NCBI GenBank assembly: GCA_900556485.1
Contig: USOX01000023.1
Coordinates: forward strand, 1-46,337
Reading direction: 5' to 3'
Source of the DNA: an uncultured Dysgonomonas sp.
Lineage (GTDB): Bacteria > Bacteroidota > Bacteroidia > Bacteroidales > Dysgonomonadaceae
DNA: 46,337 bases
The notes below the pieces were generated by a model. That model did not search any database and was not told the origin of the DNA. It worked only from the letters and a program-made list of their open reading frames with translations. Position numbers and translations under genes: made by a program. Each line of letters opens with the position of its first letter. Positions within the stretch are counted from its first letter, which is position 1. Below, one piece after another: positions 27,094 to 36,331 of this stretch.

Positions 27094-28824
27094 CTATTTA
27101 TTACAATCTCCCTTTACTTTAAAACCGTCTTGCAATGAATGACCTCGGGATTCAATACATTCTATAGGAAGAAATTTGGAATAATGGCTATGAATAGTGG
27201 CAGGAAAAGCCAAATCGGAAGGGAGGTGTGAACTAACAAATATGGATAAGTTATTGCCTATAGAGTAGGGTTCAAATAAAATATCGTGTTCTTTATCTTT
27301 ATAGGCCTTATGAATATCTACTGTAGTATATGGTCTGAGTAAAATATGCGAAGCTATATTTGAACCTCTACTTTCACTAGAGGAATGGAAATTGGATAAT
27401 TGTATACAAGTCCAAACAATAAGACTTAGAATGAAGAGTCCTAGTAATTTGGAACTGAATGATGGTAATAATATATCTTTCTTACTAAAGAATAAGTAAC
27501 CACCGAATGTAATAATGATACACATTATCCCGGGTATAAAACGAATATCAGGTCCGCCTGTCGCCCATATAATTATGGATAGAATAAATACGACAAATAA
27601 TAAAAATTTACTATGATCGATACTTTTTCGTTCTTTGAACAATTTATACGAGGTATAAGCCAATGTCGCTAATACTAATAAATATATAATATCAGTCAAT
27701 ATATTTATAGCTAATGGATCTCTGATACTATCGTGAGGGTAACGTATTGCAATCCGGAAGAAATAATATCCAATATCAAAGATATAGTCTTTCTGCTTTA
27801 TGGCTATTTCGTGAGGTATCTTCCAATCGAAAGAGAAAAAGTCGAGTTGATAAAGTGGATATATAAGGTAGCCTGATATGACCACATTCCGAACCAGCCA
27901 AGGAATAAGGATAAATAAGGCAGTGATACAAACAAAAAAGATAACCGAATATCTTTTTTCCCTAAAAAGATAATATACAAGGTAAAGGCTGATAAGCCCA
28001 ATAGGGAAAAGCGAAAGTTTACATGTAAGTAAAAATACAGGAATAATGATACCTATCAGATAATTAGACCTTAACAGCTCAGGATAGAAAATATATCTGG
28101 CTATCAAGTAAAATACAATCATATTGGGAAATATATCGGTTGATGTGTTTCCCATGAAATAAATAGATACACCAAAGAATAGGATATATGAAAATAGAAG
28201 GATAAGCCTTTTTAATTCATATCTTGATCTGAATAGTTCGTAGATTGTCCATAGGCCAATAAGCATAACTATAAATGGTTGCAATGGATAAAGTGCTACT
28301 CCAAAAATAAAACGGAAAGTAAATATGGCACTTAATAAGAAATAGTTGGAGTTGAAGGCAAACCGGTCGTCCAGATTCCCCAAGCCCGGAACAACAGCAT
28401 ATTCTTCATTCCATCTAATGTTCTGAAGGTGGTAAAAAGCAGAATCGTAAACATCTTGCTGCCAACTGAAAAAGAAAAGGCAAGTAAAAATGAAAGAAGC
28501 AAAAAGAAGTATCTGAGAGGTAGAAAACTGCTCACTCAAAACTCCTTTAGCCTTTTTTATTTCCTCAATAAATCTTTTATGGTTAATACCCCAATAAATA
28601 ATTGATATTGTTGATATGATCAACAGGAAGTTTTGATTGGAGGCTAAATACAATGACCAGATGGATAAAGGTATAGCCAAAGAGCCTAAACCAATAAGGA
28701 CTTTATCTGTAAGATTATATGTTTCGTTCCGCTTACAAATTTTGTTATAGAATACAATTAATATATCTCCGAATGTATAAAGGAGAAATAGAATAAGTAT
28801 CCATATAACAAAATTTGCTAACAC
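27094..28824 (-). CDS. Polytopic membrane protein, LIC_10190-like
   Basis: The 576-residue protein has about 12 hydrophobic segments and a conserved luminal-type loop after the third to fourth segment (DSAFYHLQNIRWNEEYAVVP, then GLGNLDDRFAFNSNYFLLSA). It resembles the LIC_10190 family of Bacteroidetes and Leptospira membrane proteins and, in overall style, GT-C glycosyltransferases with an acidic residue near the start of the loop. Enzyme function is unproven. The start codon is GTG, supported by alignment with the paralogue at 38000-39715, whose ATG falls at the same place. It lies downstream of thyA on the same strand, not next to other glycan genes, unlike its paralogue. Confidence 0.7.
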   Translation of the reverse strand: MLANFVIWILILFLLYTFGDILIVFYNKICKRNETYNLTDKVLIGLGSLAIPLSIWSLYLASNQNFLLIISTISIIYWGINHKRFIEEIKKAKGVLSEQFSTSQILLFASFIFTCLFFFSWQQDVYDSAFYHLQNIRWNEEYAVVPGLGNLDDRFAFNSNYFLLSAIFTFRFIFGVALYPLQPFIVMLIGLWTIYELFRSRYELKRLILLFSYILFFGVSIYFMGNTSTDIFPNMIVFYLIARYIFYPELLRSNYLIGIIIPVFLLTCKLSLFPIGLISLYLVYYLFREKRYSVIFFVCITALFILIPWLVRNVVISGYLIYPLYQLDFFSFDWKIPHEIAIKQKDYIFDIGYYFFRIAIRYPHDSIRDPLAINILTDIIYLLVLATLAYTSYKLFKERKSIDHSKFLLFVVFILSIIIWATGGPDIRFIPGIMCIIITFGGYLFFSKKDILLPSFSSKLLGLFILSLIVWTCIQLSNFHSSSESRGSNIASHILLRPYTTVDIHKAYKDKEHDILFEPYSIGNNLSIFVSSHLPSDLAFPATIHSHYSKFLPIECIESRGHSLQDGFKVKGDCNK

Positions 28825-28856
28825 GCTTTTTAGGAGTTATAAATTATAAGTTGTAA

Positions 28857-28894
28857 ATTATGAGTTAATCCATGTATAATTTATAACTCATAAT
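28857..28894. repeat. AT-rich 11-bp inverted repeat after thyA
   Basis: Arms ATTATGAGTTA (28857-28867) and TAACTCATAAT (28884-28894) sit between thyA and the membrane-protein gene. No T-run follows on the minus strand, so terminator function is uncertain. Similar ATTATGAATTATAA-type sequence recurs at several intergenic sites between 28840 and 37160. Confidence 0.4.
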
Positions 28895-28903
28895 TCATCA
28901 CTC

Positions 28904-29698
28904 TTATACTGCCACTTCGCCCTTGATATGTGGGTGAGGATCATATCCAACCAATTCAAAGTCTTCGTATTTGAAGTCGAATATGCTCTTTATATCAGGG
29001 TTTATCTTCATTTCTGGTAAAGGACGGAAATCTCTCGATAGCTGCAGCTTTACCTGATCTAAGTGATTGGTGTATATATGAGCATCGCCAAGGGTATGTA
29101 TAAAGTCTCCGGCTTGTAGCCCGGTAACCTGTGCCATCATTTTGAGCAATAAAGCATAAGAAGCTATATTGAAAGGTACACCTAAAAATATATCGGCGCT
29201 TCGCTGATACAACTGTAAGCTTAACTTACCATCAGCCACATAAAATTGGAAAAATGCATGGCATGGAGGTAAATTCATATTCGGAATATCAGCTACATTC
29301 CAGGCGTTTACAATGATTCTGCGCGAATCGGGATTATTTTTTATAGTATTTACTACATCTGTAATCTGATCTATATGCCCCCCGTTATAATCAGGCCACG
29401 AACGCCATTGATATCCATATATATGACCAAGGTCACCATTTTCGTCAGCCCATTCGTTCCAAATACGGACTCCATGCTCTTGTAGGTATTTTACATTCGT
29501 ATCACCTGCCAAAAACCATAATAGCTCGTATATAATAGACTTTAGATGAAGTTTCTTCGTGGTGAGTACAGGAAACCCTTCGGCAAGATTATATCGGCTC
29601 TGATGACCGAATACACTGATTGTACCTGTGCCGGTACGGTCACTTTTGGCTGTGCCCTCTTCCAGGACACGTTTCAATAAGTCGTGATATTGTTTCAT
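28904..29698 (-). CDS. thyA: Thymidylate synthase
   Basis: The 264-residue ThyA enzyme converts dUMP to dTMP using methylene-tetrahydrofolate in the cytoplasm. The nucleophile is Cys146 in [12 protein letters not shown]. Other signatures are [15 protein letters not shown] (19-33), the [19 protein letters not shown] block and the terminal [10 protein letters not shown]. The length equals that of the E. coli enzyme. A TATTTTTG -7-like box lies at 29719-29726 on the minus strand, about 20 bases before the ATG. No dihydrofolate reductase gene is adjacent, although folA often follows thyA in Bacteroidales. Confidence 0.98.
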   Translation of the reverse strand: MKQYHDLLKRVLEEGTAKSDRTGTGTISVFGHQSRYNLAEGFPVLTTKKLHLKSIIYELLWFLAGDTNVKYLQEHGVRIWNEWADENGDLGHIYGYQWRSWPDYNGGHIDQITDVVNTIKNNPDSRRIIVNAWNVADIPNMNLPPCHAFFQFYVADGKLSLQLYQRSADIFLGVPFNIASYALLLKMMAQVTGLQAGDFIHTLGDAHIYTNHLDQVKLQLSRDFRPLPEMKINPDIKSIFDFKYEDFELVGYDPHPHIKGEVAV

Positions 29699-29785
29699 TC
29701 CAGATGTTTATTTATATGCAAAAATACATAAATAAAATATCTTTTACTTCTCCGAAAGCAATGCTTAACTTTTCTTTCGTTTATT

Positions 29786-30994
29786 CTATTTTCTCAGCGT
29801 TTTACTGAACGTAACGATACCGATAATGCATAAACCAAACAGTCCGATTATCAGATAAGCCCATTCGAGTCCATATTTCTGAGAAACAGCTCCTACCAAT
29901 AATGGAGCAACTAAAGGACCAATAAAGCTAATACTGGACATTATAGTTAATGCTATTCCGGCAGGGGTAGTCGCCTTATCACCGACTATACTATAAAGAG
30001 TAGGAACAACACAAGATATACCTAACCCGATAAGCATAAAGCCAATAGAATTGATAATAACTTTAGTTATTAATGTATCGGAATAACCTATAAATAATGA
30101 CGATGTGATGAATCCGATAAAAATTAATGCTCCGGCAACCTGCAATACTGTTTTCTTTTGCCAGATAGAATATGCATAGTTAGTAAGAAGGCGTCCGACA
30201 AACATCATAACCATAAATACAAGAAATCCTACCTGTAACGATTCAGGGGCTCTTATCACTGATTGGAAATATACATCACTCCATTCGAACATCGTATTTT
30301 CTACAATCAATGCAAGCAACCAAACTAATCCTAACTGGATAAGGAGTAGTTCCGGTAAGTGAAAACCTTTTTTCTTCGGCTTTTCTTCCTCATTTTCAGC
30401 TTTGGCAACTTCCGTTGATTTTTCCTGTAAGCATTTATAGTTGAATAATATAATAACCAATGCCAATACCGTCATTATAAGAAAATGATAGAATGTATTG
30501 ATCTTCAGATTTATCATCAGATAACCAATCAGCGCACCAATACAGGCTGCAAGGCTCCAGCTGGCATGGAAAGTAGCTATAATAGGTTTTCCGAAAATAC
30601 GTTCTACCTCGATAGCCTGCGTGTTGAGCGAAATATCGGTCATATTCCAGAATGTACCAAAAAGAAACATAGCTATGCCAAGCCCTGTTATATTAGGCAT
30701 AAGGCAAACCAGGAATAGCGAAAGGCTGTATCCCGTTATACTGATTAGTACTGTTTTCTTACTACCAATGCGAGGTAATAGAAAGCCAACCAAAGGGATT
30801 GCTACAAATTTACCGATAGGGATCAAAAACATCAGTAATCCATAATGCAGGTAACTTTCTACATTAAAATCACTTTTGATATCGGGCAAACGACTTGCCC
30901 AACTGGCAAAACATAATCCTTGTGCTATGAAAAGAGAAAGGACTGCATAACGTATCCTTTGCTTCGAATAATTAAGTGCTGGTGTGTCTGTCAT
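29786..30994 (-). CDS. MFS transporter, YbjJ-like
   Basis: The 402-residue protein has about 12 membrane helices in two halves separated by a charged cytoplasmic loop (EKSTEVAKAENEEEKPKKKG, about 190-212). The first half holds the SWASRLPDIKSDF and LPRIGSKKTVL segments, the latter the MFS loop 2-3 motif, typical of YbjJ-type or fucose-permease-like carriers. The substrate is unknown. A TACCTTTG box at 31018-31025 (minus) is a likely -7 element 24 bases upstream; an identical 19-base block precedes serS. Confidence 0.85.
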   Translation of the reverse strand: MTDTPALNYSKQRIRYAVLSLFIAQGLCFASWASRLPDIKSDFNVESYLHYGLLMFLIPIGKFVAIPLVGFLLPRIGSKKTVLISITGYSLSLFLVCLMPNITGLGIAMFLFGTFWNMTDISLNTQAIEVERIFGKPIIATFHASWSLAACIGALIGYLMINLKINTFYHFLIMTVLALVIILFNYKCLQEKSTEVAKAENEEEKPKKKGFHLPELLLIQLGLVWLLALIVENTMFEWSDVYFQSVIRAPESLQVGFLVFMVMMFVGRLLTNYAYSIWQKKTVLQVAGALIFIGFITSSLFIGYSDTLITKVIINSIGFMLIGLGISCVVPTLYSIVGDKATTPAGIALTIMSSISFIGPLVAPLLVGAVSQKYGLEWAYLIIGLFGLCIIGIVTFSKTLRK

Positions 30995-31204
30995 TTTAGT
31001 TTTATAATATCAGAGCGCAAAGGTAAAAAATATTAGTTATAAATTATTAGTTATAACAATGAGTAGTTGAAAATATATGTCTGATTTATTTATGTATAAA
31101 AGCAATTCCTATTTATAATTTTGTCACCTTGACTTATTCCTGCCGCGCCCTCACGGGCTCACCCTCTCCATCCTTTCGTATTTGCAATCTGAAAGTCTTT
31201 AATA

Positions 31205-31253
31205 GCGGATTTAAAATCCGCGGCTAATAATCATCGGATTACAAATCCGATGA
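31205..31253. repeat. Dispersed palindromic repeat, copy 1
   Basis: Two consecutive palindromes: GCGGATTTAAAATCCGC (31205-31221) and TCATCGGATT-ACA-AATCCGATGA (31231-31253). The part TTTAAAATCCGC-GCTAATAATCATC-GATTACAAATCCGATGA recurs at 33411-33454 with two substitutions. This is REP-like intergenic DNA. Confidence 0.75.
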
Positions 31254-31273
31254 AACGAAGATATTATTCAAAT

Positions 31274-31309
31274 AAAAAACTGCTTATACTTTAAAGTACA
31301 AGCAGTTTT
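31274..31309 (-). terminator. Rho-independent terminator of the SPOR gene
   Basis: The 17-base arms (31276-31292 and 31293-31309) pair with one mismatch around ACTGCTT/AAGCAGT. A T-run follows on the minus strand. It lies about 20 bases past the stop of the SPOR lipoprotein gene. Confidence 0.8.
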
Positions 31310-31329
31310 ACTATATAAAGAATTATATT

Positions 31330-31854
31330 TTAGTATTCGCGTTGAAGAATCCACCAATCAGTAAATGGAATACCAAATTTGCTCTTCAATGCTGCTAAAT
31401 CAGAACTTGCAGTAAAGTTGCCAAGTATTTCATTTTTACGGGCAACAGCCTGCTCTTTAGAGTCGTAGCTAGCTATAATAACACGATACATACTTTGCTC
31501 GTTTTGTGCTAGGATAATATTATATCCTTCATTTTCCATACGTTGCTTCAATGACTCAGCATTAGCTTTTACGCTCATTGCTGCAATCACAACACTATAT
31601 GCTTTAAGATTAGCCGCGTCTGCTGCATTTACCGGATTGATTTTCTCTACTCTTACAGATTCGTTCGATAGCGTATAAGTCTGCGTAGTAGTAGACTTAG
31701 GTACCGATACAGTTTCTGTATTTTCGTTTTCTTCCATTTCTCTTTCTTTTGCAGCCTCGTAAACCTGCTTGTATGCACTTTGTTTTGGTTTACAAGAGCC
31801 GAATGCTATAACAAAAGCTAAAGCTAGTCCGATTCCAATTAATTTTTTACTCAT
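31330..31854 (-). CDS. SPOR-domain lipoprotein
   Basis: The 174-residue lipoprotein has a signal and lipobox FGSC (Cys21), a charged Glu/Thr-rich linker (about 25-80) and a C-terminal SPOR domain (about 85-160, with YSVVIAAMSVKANAESLKQR and YRVIIASYDSKEQAV). SPOR domains bind glycan strands of peptidoglycan stripped of side chains, often at the division site. It lies 97 bases downstream of serS and has its own terminator. A TATTTTTG box (31890-31897, minus) may be its own promoter. Confidence 0.9.
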   Translation of the reverse strand: MSKKLIGIGLALAFVIAFGSCKPKQSAYKQVYEAAKEREMEENENTETVSVPKSTTTQTYTLSNESVRVEKINPVNAADAANLKAYSVVIAAMSVKANAESLKQRMENEGYNIILAQNEQSMYRVIIASYDSKEQAVARKNEILGNFTASSDLAALKSKFGIPFTDWWILQREY

Positions 31855-31951
31855 AACCCTTTTAAATTATTTAGTATTAACATTTCATGCAAAAATAGTA
31901 ATTAACTACCTTAGATAACAGTTTTTTCCGGCAAATAGTTTGATTTTTTAT

Positions 31952-33223
31952 TTAATTAATATATTCGAAGCCGGTATATGGCACCAATGCTTTGGGTATA
32001 CGAATACCTTCGGCAGTCTGATTATTTTCTAATAAAGCAGCTACAATACGTGGCAAAGCCAGTGCGCTACCATTAAGTGTATGAGCTAGTTGTATCTTTT
32101 TGTCAGCATCACGATAACGACATTTCAAGCGATTAGCCTGATAGCTTTCGAAGTTCGAAACCGAACTTACTTCGAGCCATCGTTTCTGTGCTGCAGAAAA
32201 GACTTCGAAATCGAAAGTAAGTGCTGAAGTAAAACTCATATCGCCTCCACAAAGGCGGAGTATACGCCATGGTAATTCAAGCTCTTCCACAAGGCTTTGT
32301 ACATAGGCAACCATCTCTTTTAGTGATTCGTAAGAATGTTCCGGCTTGTCTATACGTACAATCTCCACTTTGTCGAACTGATGTAAACGATTTAGTCCAC
32401 GTACATCTTTTCCGTATGATCCTGCTTCTCTACGAAAACAAGCTGAATAAGCCGTGTTTTGTACAGGCAGGTCTTTTTCGTCCAAAATTACATCACGATA
32501 TATATTTGTTACAGGAATTTCCGCTGTAGGAATCAGATACAAATCATCAGCCGTCGCATGATACATTTGTCCTTCTTTGTCAGGCAAATTTCCTGTACCA
32601 TAACCGGAAGCTGCATTAACAACATATGGAGGTTGTACTTCCAAATATCCAGCATCACGTGCCTTATCTAGAAAATAGTTTATCAATGCCCGTTGAAGGC
32701 GTGCCCCTTTTCCTTTATATACAGGAAAACCTGCTCCAGATATCTTTACTCCTAATTCAAAATCGATCAGGTCATATTTTTTTGCTAAATCCCAGTGAGG
32801 CATAGCATCTTCGCCTAATTCAGGTATTGCACCTCCTGTCTTTTCTACGATATTATCTTCGGGGGTTTTGCCTTCGGGCACTTCGTCTGCCGGCAAGTTG
32901 GGGATAAGCACTAATAAATCCTGAAGATCCTGTTCTGCTTGTCGCAGAGCATCTTCCAGTATTTTATTCTCACCTTTAAGCTCTGCTACACGGCTTTTAG
33001 CTGCTTCGGCTTCATCTCTTTTGCCTTCTTTCATCAGTTGGCCTATATGTTTCGACAAACTATTAGCCTCGGATAATGCTGCGTCGAGGGTTGTTTGTGT
33101 TTGTTTCCTTAATTGGTCTATCTCCAATACTTTATGGATAATTTCTGTCCCGTCGAAATGTTTTTTAGCTAATTTCTTAATTACTATTTCGGGATTTTCA
33201 CTAATTGTTTTTAGCGTTAACAT
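31952..33223 (-). CDS. serS: Serine-tRNA ligase
   Basis: The 423-residue class II synthetase charges tRNA-Ser in the cytoplasm. The N-terminal antiparallel coiled coil (about 1-105) that grips the tRNA long arm is clear. The catalytic core carries motif 2 (FRREAGSYGKDVRGLNRLHQ) and motif 3 (GSALALPRIVAALLENNQ). The length is usual. A TACCTTTG -7 box lies at 33247-33254 on the minus strand, inside a 19-base block identical to the one before the MFS gene. Confidence 0.98.
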   Translation of the reverse strand: MLTLKTISENPEIVIKKLAKKHFDGTEIIHKVLEIDQLRKQTQTTLDAALSEANSLSKHIGQLMKEGKRDEAEAAKSRVAELKGENKILEDALRQAEQDLQDLLVLIPNLPADEVPEGKTPEDNIVEKTGGAIPELGEDAMPHWDLAKKYDLIDFELGVKISGAGFPVYKGKGARLQRALINYFLDKARDAGYLEVQPPYVVNAASGYGTGNLPDKEGQMYHATADDLYLIPTAEIPVTNIYRDVILDEKDLPVQNTAYSACFRREAGSYGKDVRGLNRLHQFDKVEIVRIDKPEHSYESLKEMVAYVQSLVEELELPWRILRLCGGDMSFTSALTFDFEVFSAAQKRWLEVSSVSNFESYQANRLKCRYRDADKKIQLAHTLNGSALALPRIVAALLENNQTAEGIRIPKALVPYTGFEYIN

Positions 33224-33410
33224 ATATCTTCTTTTTATTTAAGATGCAAAGGTAAAAAATATTAATTATAAGTAGAGATATATGAATTATGAATTATAAG
33301 CGATGAGATATAAATTGTATATAAATATTGGGGAGGTTTATCTATATTGGGAGGTTTTAATTGATTTTGTCTTAGAAACCACGCGATGCAATCGCGCGGG
33401 AGCGAATGAA

Positions 33411-33454
33411 TTTAAAATCCGCAGCTAATAATCATCAGATTACAAATCCGATGA
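33411..33454. repeat. Dispersed palindromic repeat, copy 2
   Basis: This matches 31210-31253 with two substitutions (CAGC for CGGC, and ATCAGATT for ATCGGATT). The first palindrome lost its left arm here; the second (ATCAGATT-ACA-AATCCGAT) is kept with one mismatch. Confidence 0.7.
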
Positions 33455-33622
33455 GACGGTAATGGACTCACCTATATGTTTAACCACAGAGTAGCACAGG
33501 GTTTCACGGAGTAGAATAGAGTTATATTAATAGAACTGTTACTTTTGTCACTTTTTGGAGATACAAGTAGACAATATACAGGTTAGCAAATAGTCATAAG
33601 CTAAAGGCTAATATGCGTCACT

Positions 33623-33656
33623 TTTGTCACCTTTACGAATTAAAAGAGTACTTTTG
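33623..33656 (+). promoter_or_regulatory. Likely prmA promoter
   Basis: TTTG (33623-33626) and TACTTTTG (33649-33656) match the Bacteroidetes -33 and -7 boxes, spaced by 22 bases, slightly wider than the usual 19-21. The expected start of transcription is about a dozen bases before the ATG at 33676. Confidence 0.55.
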
Positions 33657-33675
33657 CAAAAAACAAATATATATT

Positions 33676-34515
33676 ATGAATTATATCGAAGTTAAATTTA
33701 TATGCAATCCTAACAATGAGATTGTTAACAGTGTTTTGTCTGCAACTATCGCCGAGATCGGATTCGAAAGTTTTGTTGAAGACGAAACCGGTACCACAGC
33801 TTATATACAAAGCGACCTTTTCGATAAAGAGAAAATAGATTCAGTTCTAAATGATTTTCCTATCGAAGCTGAAATTATTTATACTTTTAAGAGTATAGAA
33901 GACCAAAACTGGAATGAGGAATGGGAAAAGAACTATTTCCAACCTTTGATTATTGATAACAAATGTATCATCCAAAGTACATTCCACAATGTTCCGGCAA
34001 CATATGATTACAACATCTACATAGATCCAAAGATGGCTTTCGGTACCGGACACCATCAGACAACTGAGTTGATGATAAGGGAAATACTAAAAGCTGATTT
34101 TAAAGGAAAGTCTGTTTTGGATATGGGTACCGGAACAGCAATACTTGCTATATTGGCATCGATGAGAGGTGCTGATCCTATTACGGCTATAGATATTGAT
34201 CAATGGGCTTATGATAATGCTATTGAGAATCTTAGGCTCAACAATATAAATAATGTTGTAGTAGAAATAGGTGGTGCAGAACTATTAGGAAACAAAACAT
34301 TTGATATAATTCTGGCTAATATCAACCGTAATATATTGTTGAATGACATTCATGTATATGCTTCGGTACTGAATAGCGGAGGCATTTTATATATGAGCGG
34401 ATTTTATAGTGAAGACATTCCAGCTATAACTGAAGAGTGCAGCAAGCATGGGCTGAACTTCGAACATAATACAGAAAAAGACAACTGGGTCGCAGTGAAA
34501 TTTACCAAAGCCTAA
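33676..34515 (+). CDS. prmA: Ribosomal protein L11 methyltransferase
   Basis: The 279-residue SAM-dependent enzyme trimethylates ribosomal protein L11. The C-terminal domain holds MAFGTGHHQTTELM (about 120-133), characteristic of PrmA, then the SAM motif VLDMGTGTAILA (147-158), AIDIDQWA, and ILANINRNIL. The N-terminal domain is the Bacteroidetes form. I place the start at the ATG at 33676, not the in-frame ATG at 33613: it matches the family N-terminus (MNYIEVKF), and the -7 box TACTTTTG lies between the two. It is one of only two intact plus-strand genes in the window. Confidence 0.95.
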   Translation: MNYIEVKFICNPNNEIVNSVLSATIAEIGFESFVEDETGTTAYIQSDLFDKEKIDSVLNDFPIEAEIIYTFKSIEDQNWNEEWEKNYFQPLIIDNKCIIQSTFHNVPATYDYNIYIDPKMAFGTGHHQTTELMIREILKADFKGKSVLDMGTGTAILAILASMRGADPITAIDIDQWAYDNAIENLRLNNINNVVVEIGGAELLGNKTFDIILANINRNILLNDIHVYASVLNSGGILYMSGFYSEDIPAITEECSKHGLNFEHNTEKDNWVAVKFTKA

Positions 34516-34519
34516 AACG

Positions 34520-34558
34520 ACACAAGAGGAGGCTTCTGAATGAAACCTCCTCTTGTGT
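34520..34558 (+). terminator. Terminator of prmA
   Basis: A perfect 13-bp stem ACACAAGAGGAGG/CCTCCTCTTGTGT (34520-34532, 34546-34558) lies 5 bases after the prmA stop. The following sequence has only a weak T content. Confidence 0.7.
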
Positions 34559-34761
34559 GTGAGTTAATTAGGTATTAGGCTTTAAGGTAAATAAAGATTG
34601 TTTGGTTATCGATACAAAGGAACGACAAATCTTGAAGCGTGCCAAATTAAAAAACATATTATAAAACATATTTTTTTTAATTTATGCTAACGAAATGAAC
34701 TTGTTTCACCCCATAATCGTGACTAATTTAACAATAATTTACCATTCAAGCCTCTTTTTTG

Positions 34762-36141
34762 TTAATTCATGTAATCCCACATAGGTAATTGAACAGGCTT
34801 TTGTTTTAAGCAGTCGACAGCCTTGGCATCTAAATATTTTTTGTGTACCACCAAACGGAACATATATTCGGTAAACCATTCGTCTGTAAAGGTAAGATAT
34901 CCTCCGTTACCGGAAACTGTACCCCAACTGTTCTCGAATTCCCATTTTATAGGAGTATCATCTATATCCGTATCGCAGCCAATTAAAGTCATAGCATGGC
35001 TTGAACCACTTTGACGTGAAAGGATACGTGCTTTTTTATCCATCTTGAAGCTCACCCCTAGCAATGATTCATAATCGTACATTTTAGGATCAAGGATACC
35101 CGATTCGCGGTTCGATTGTTTGCCTACATCGCATGAAGCATACATAGCTTCATTGTTTTTGATAGAAGCCAATGCCGCTTTCTTCATGTCTTCGTTAGGC
35201 AGATTCAGGTAAATCCAGTTGATACCTTCTATTGTATTCTTATAGTTCTGGATTTCATATAGTTTATAGTATTCACGAGTAGGATCATTCATTACCATAA
35301 TATAGTTATCAGGAGAATAATCTTCGGGAGTGATTTCCTTATAGAATTGCTTTGGAGTATAATTTCTTAGTTCTTTTATAGCCCCTGTCTTTGTTTTGTA
35401 TCTCCAAGTGAACTGTGTAGGCGGTTCGCCAAGACAAAGAGCAAGAATACGGTAAACATCTTTCAGTGTAGCTGTCTTCTCAACTCTCAGGTCGTTTGTC
35501 TTTTTTCCTGATGCAGCTAATTCGCGGATGCTGTATGCTCCTACTCTCAGGCGTTCGTTGATAAGTCTAAGCAATTGCCCTGTATTATTGGAGTGGGCTG
35601 TTTCGGGCATTACCTCTTTTGGTACCACCCCATATTTTTCGGCAGCATTGTAATAAAGGTTCCACACACCGCCATCATTAACAGGCGCTTTGAACAGATA
35701 TTCTACTGTACGGTCGCTAAAAGGCTCTTTGCTGGTATTTATGATATTCTCAAGGAATAAGTTAGACTTTTCGAAGATATCCCAGAAATACAGATAGTTG
35801 TGAGAGAAGTCAAATTGGTTCAGATTATACTTCTCCATAATTGAAGGACGTAGCACATTCATTGAAGTAAACATCCAACATCGTCCCGAACTTTTCTGAT
35901 CGGTAATACCTTTCACATTAACCCTGTACTTGAAATAATGGTCTATCTTACTTTGCAAATTGTGGTTTAGAGCCGCTGCTGTAATGTTAGCATTTGTGGT
36001 TAATACGTTTTGAATAGCTGTAGTAGGTGCATCCTTTTTGAAACTAGACTGGATATCCTGAAGTTCTTTTTCTGAAATCGTCTGTGCTGACATAACGATA
36101 GCTGAACAGGCAAAAACACCAGTCAATAATAACTTTTTCAT
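34762..36141 (-). CDS. Exported C1B (bleomycin-hydrolase/PepC-like) cysteine peptidase
   Basis: The 459-residue papain-family aminopeptidase has catalytic Cys88 in QKSSGRCWMF, His382 in GSSHAMTLIG and Asn404 in FENSWG, all in family context. Unlike the cytosolic PepC of Firmicutes it begins with a signal peptide (about 1-20, ending SAIVMSAQ), so it probably acts in the periplasm or outside on peptides. Length matches the C1B family. A TACTTTTG box (36176-36183, minus) lies about 35 bases before the ATG. It is a single-gene unit. Confidence 0.92.
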   Translation of the reverse strand: MKKLLLTGVFACSAIVMSAQTISEKELQDIQSSFKKDAPTTAIQNVLTTNANITAAALNHNLQSKIDHYFKYRVNVKGITDQKSSGRCWMFTSMNVLRPSIMEKYNLNQFDFSHNYLYFWDIFEKSNLFLENIINTSKEPFSDRTVEYLFKAPVNDGGVWNLYYNAAEKYGVVPKEVMPETAHSNNTGQLLRLINERLRVGAYSIRELAASGKKTNDLRVEKTATLKDVYRILALCLGEPPTQFTWRYKTKTGAIKELRNYTPKQFYKEITPEDYSPDNYIMVMNDPTREYYKLYEIQNYKNTIEGINWIYLNLPNEDMKKAALASIKNNEAMYASCDVGKQSNRESGILDPKMYDYESLLGVSFKMDKKARILSRQSGSSHAMTLIGCDTDIDDTPIKWEFENSWGTVSGNGGYLTFTDEWFTEYMFRLVVHKKYLDAKAVDCLKQKPVQLPMWDYMN

Positions 36142-36273
36142 GAATATTTGAATTTAAAATGTATTAGTGTTTGTACAAAAGTAAGAAAATAATAATAATT
36201 TATCTATATACCGGGTTTGTATTAGTACTCTTTTAGCCTATTAAAAATATATAAAAGCATGTATGATAAGTAC

Positions 36274-36309
36274 AAAAAAATACCTATCCTCAAAAGGATA
36301 GGTATTTTT
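36274..36309 (-). terminator. Terminator of gpmA
   Basis: Perfect 15-base arms centred on ATACCTATCCT-CAAA-AGGATAGGTAT (36276-36290, 36295-36309) with a T-run on the minus strand, about 22 bases past the gpmA stop. Confidence 0.85.
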
Positions 36310-36331
36310 ATAATAAATCAGATATAATATC

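Larger units (their letters stand above)
30995..31329. other. Intergenic region with promoter block, GC-rich patch and palindromes
   Basis: No gene is seen. Going right from the MFS gene there is a 19-base promoter-like block (31017-31035) and AT-rich ATTAGTTATAA repeats. A GC-rich patch unlike its surroundings (about 31138-31185, with GCCC-TCAC-GGGC hairpin at 31147-31158) follows, then the palindrome pair at 31205-31253, then the terminator of the SPOR gene. Part of it is shared with the region before prmA. Confidence 0.6.
33224..33675. other. Repeat-rich divergent intergenic region between serS and prmA
   Basis: No gene is seen. The region holds the serS promoter-like block (33246-33264), ATTATGAATTATAA-type AT-rich sequence (about 33280-33300), the hairpin CGCGAT-GCA-ATCGCG (33382-33396), the second copy of the palindromic repeat (33411-33454), a degenerate CACAGAGTA/CACGGAGTA repeat (about 33486-33515), and the prmA promoter. 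Two CTTTTGTCAC copies occur (33543 and 33621). Confidence 0.6.

Noticed and set aside
28825..30994. A thyA-folA folate operon
   Set aside because: No dihydrofolate reductase gene is present beside thyA; the neighbours are an MFS carrier and a membrane protein.
33613..33675. Longer prmA start at 33613
   Set aside because: The extra 21 residues are not family-like, and a -7 promoter box lies inside them; the ATG at 33676 matches the PrmA N-terminus.
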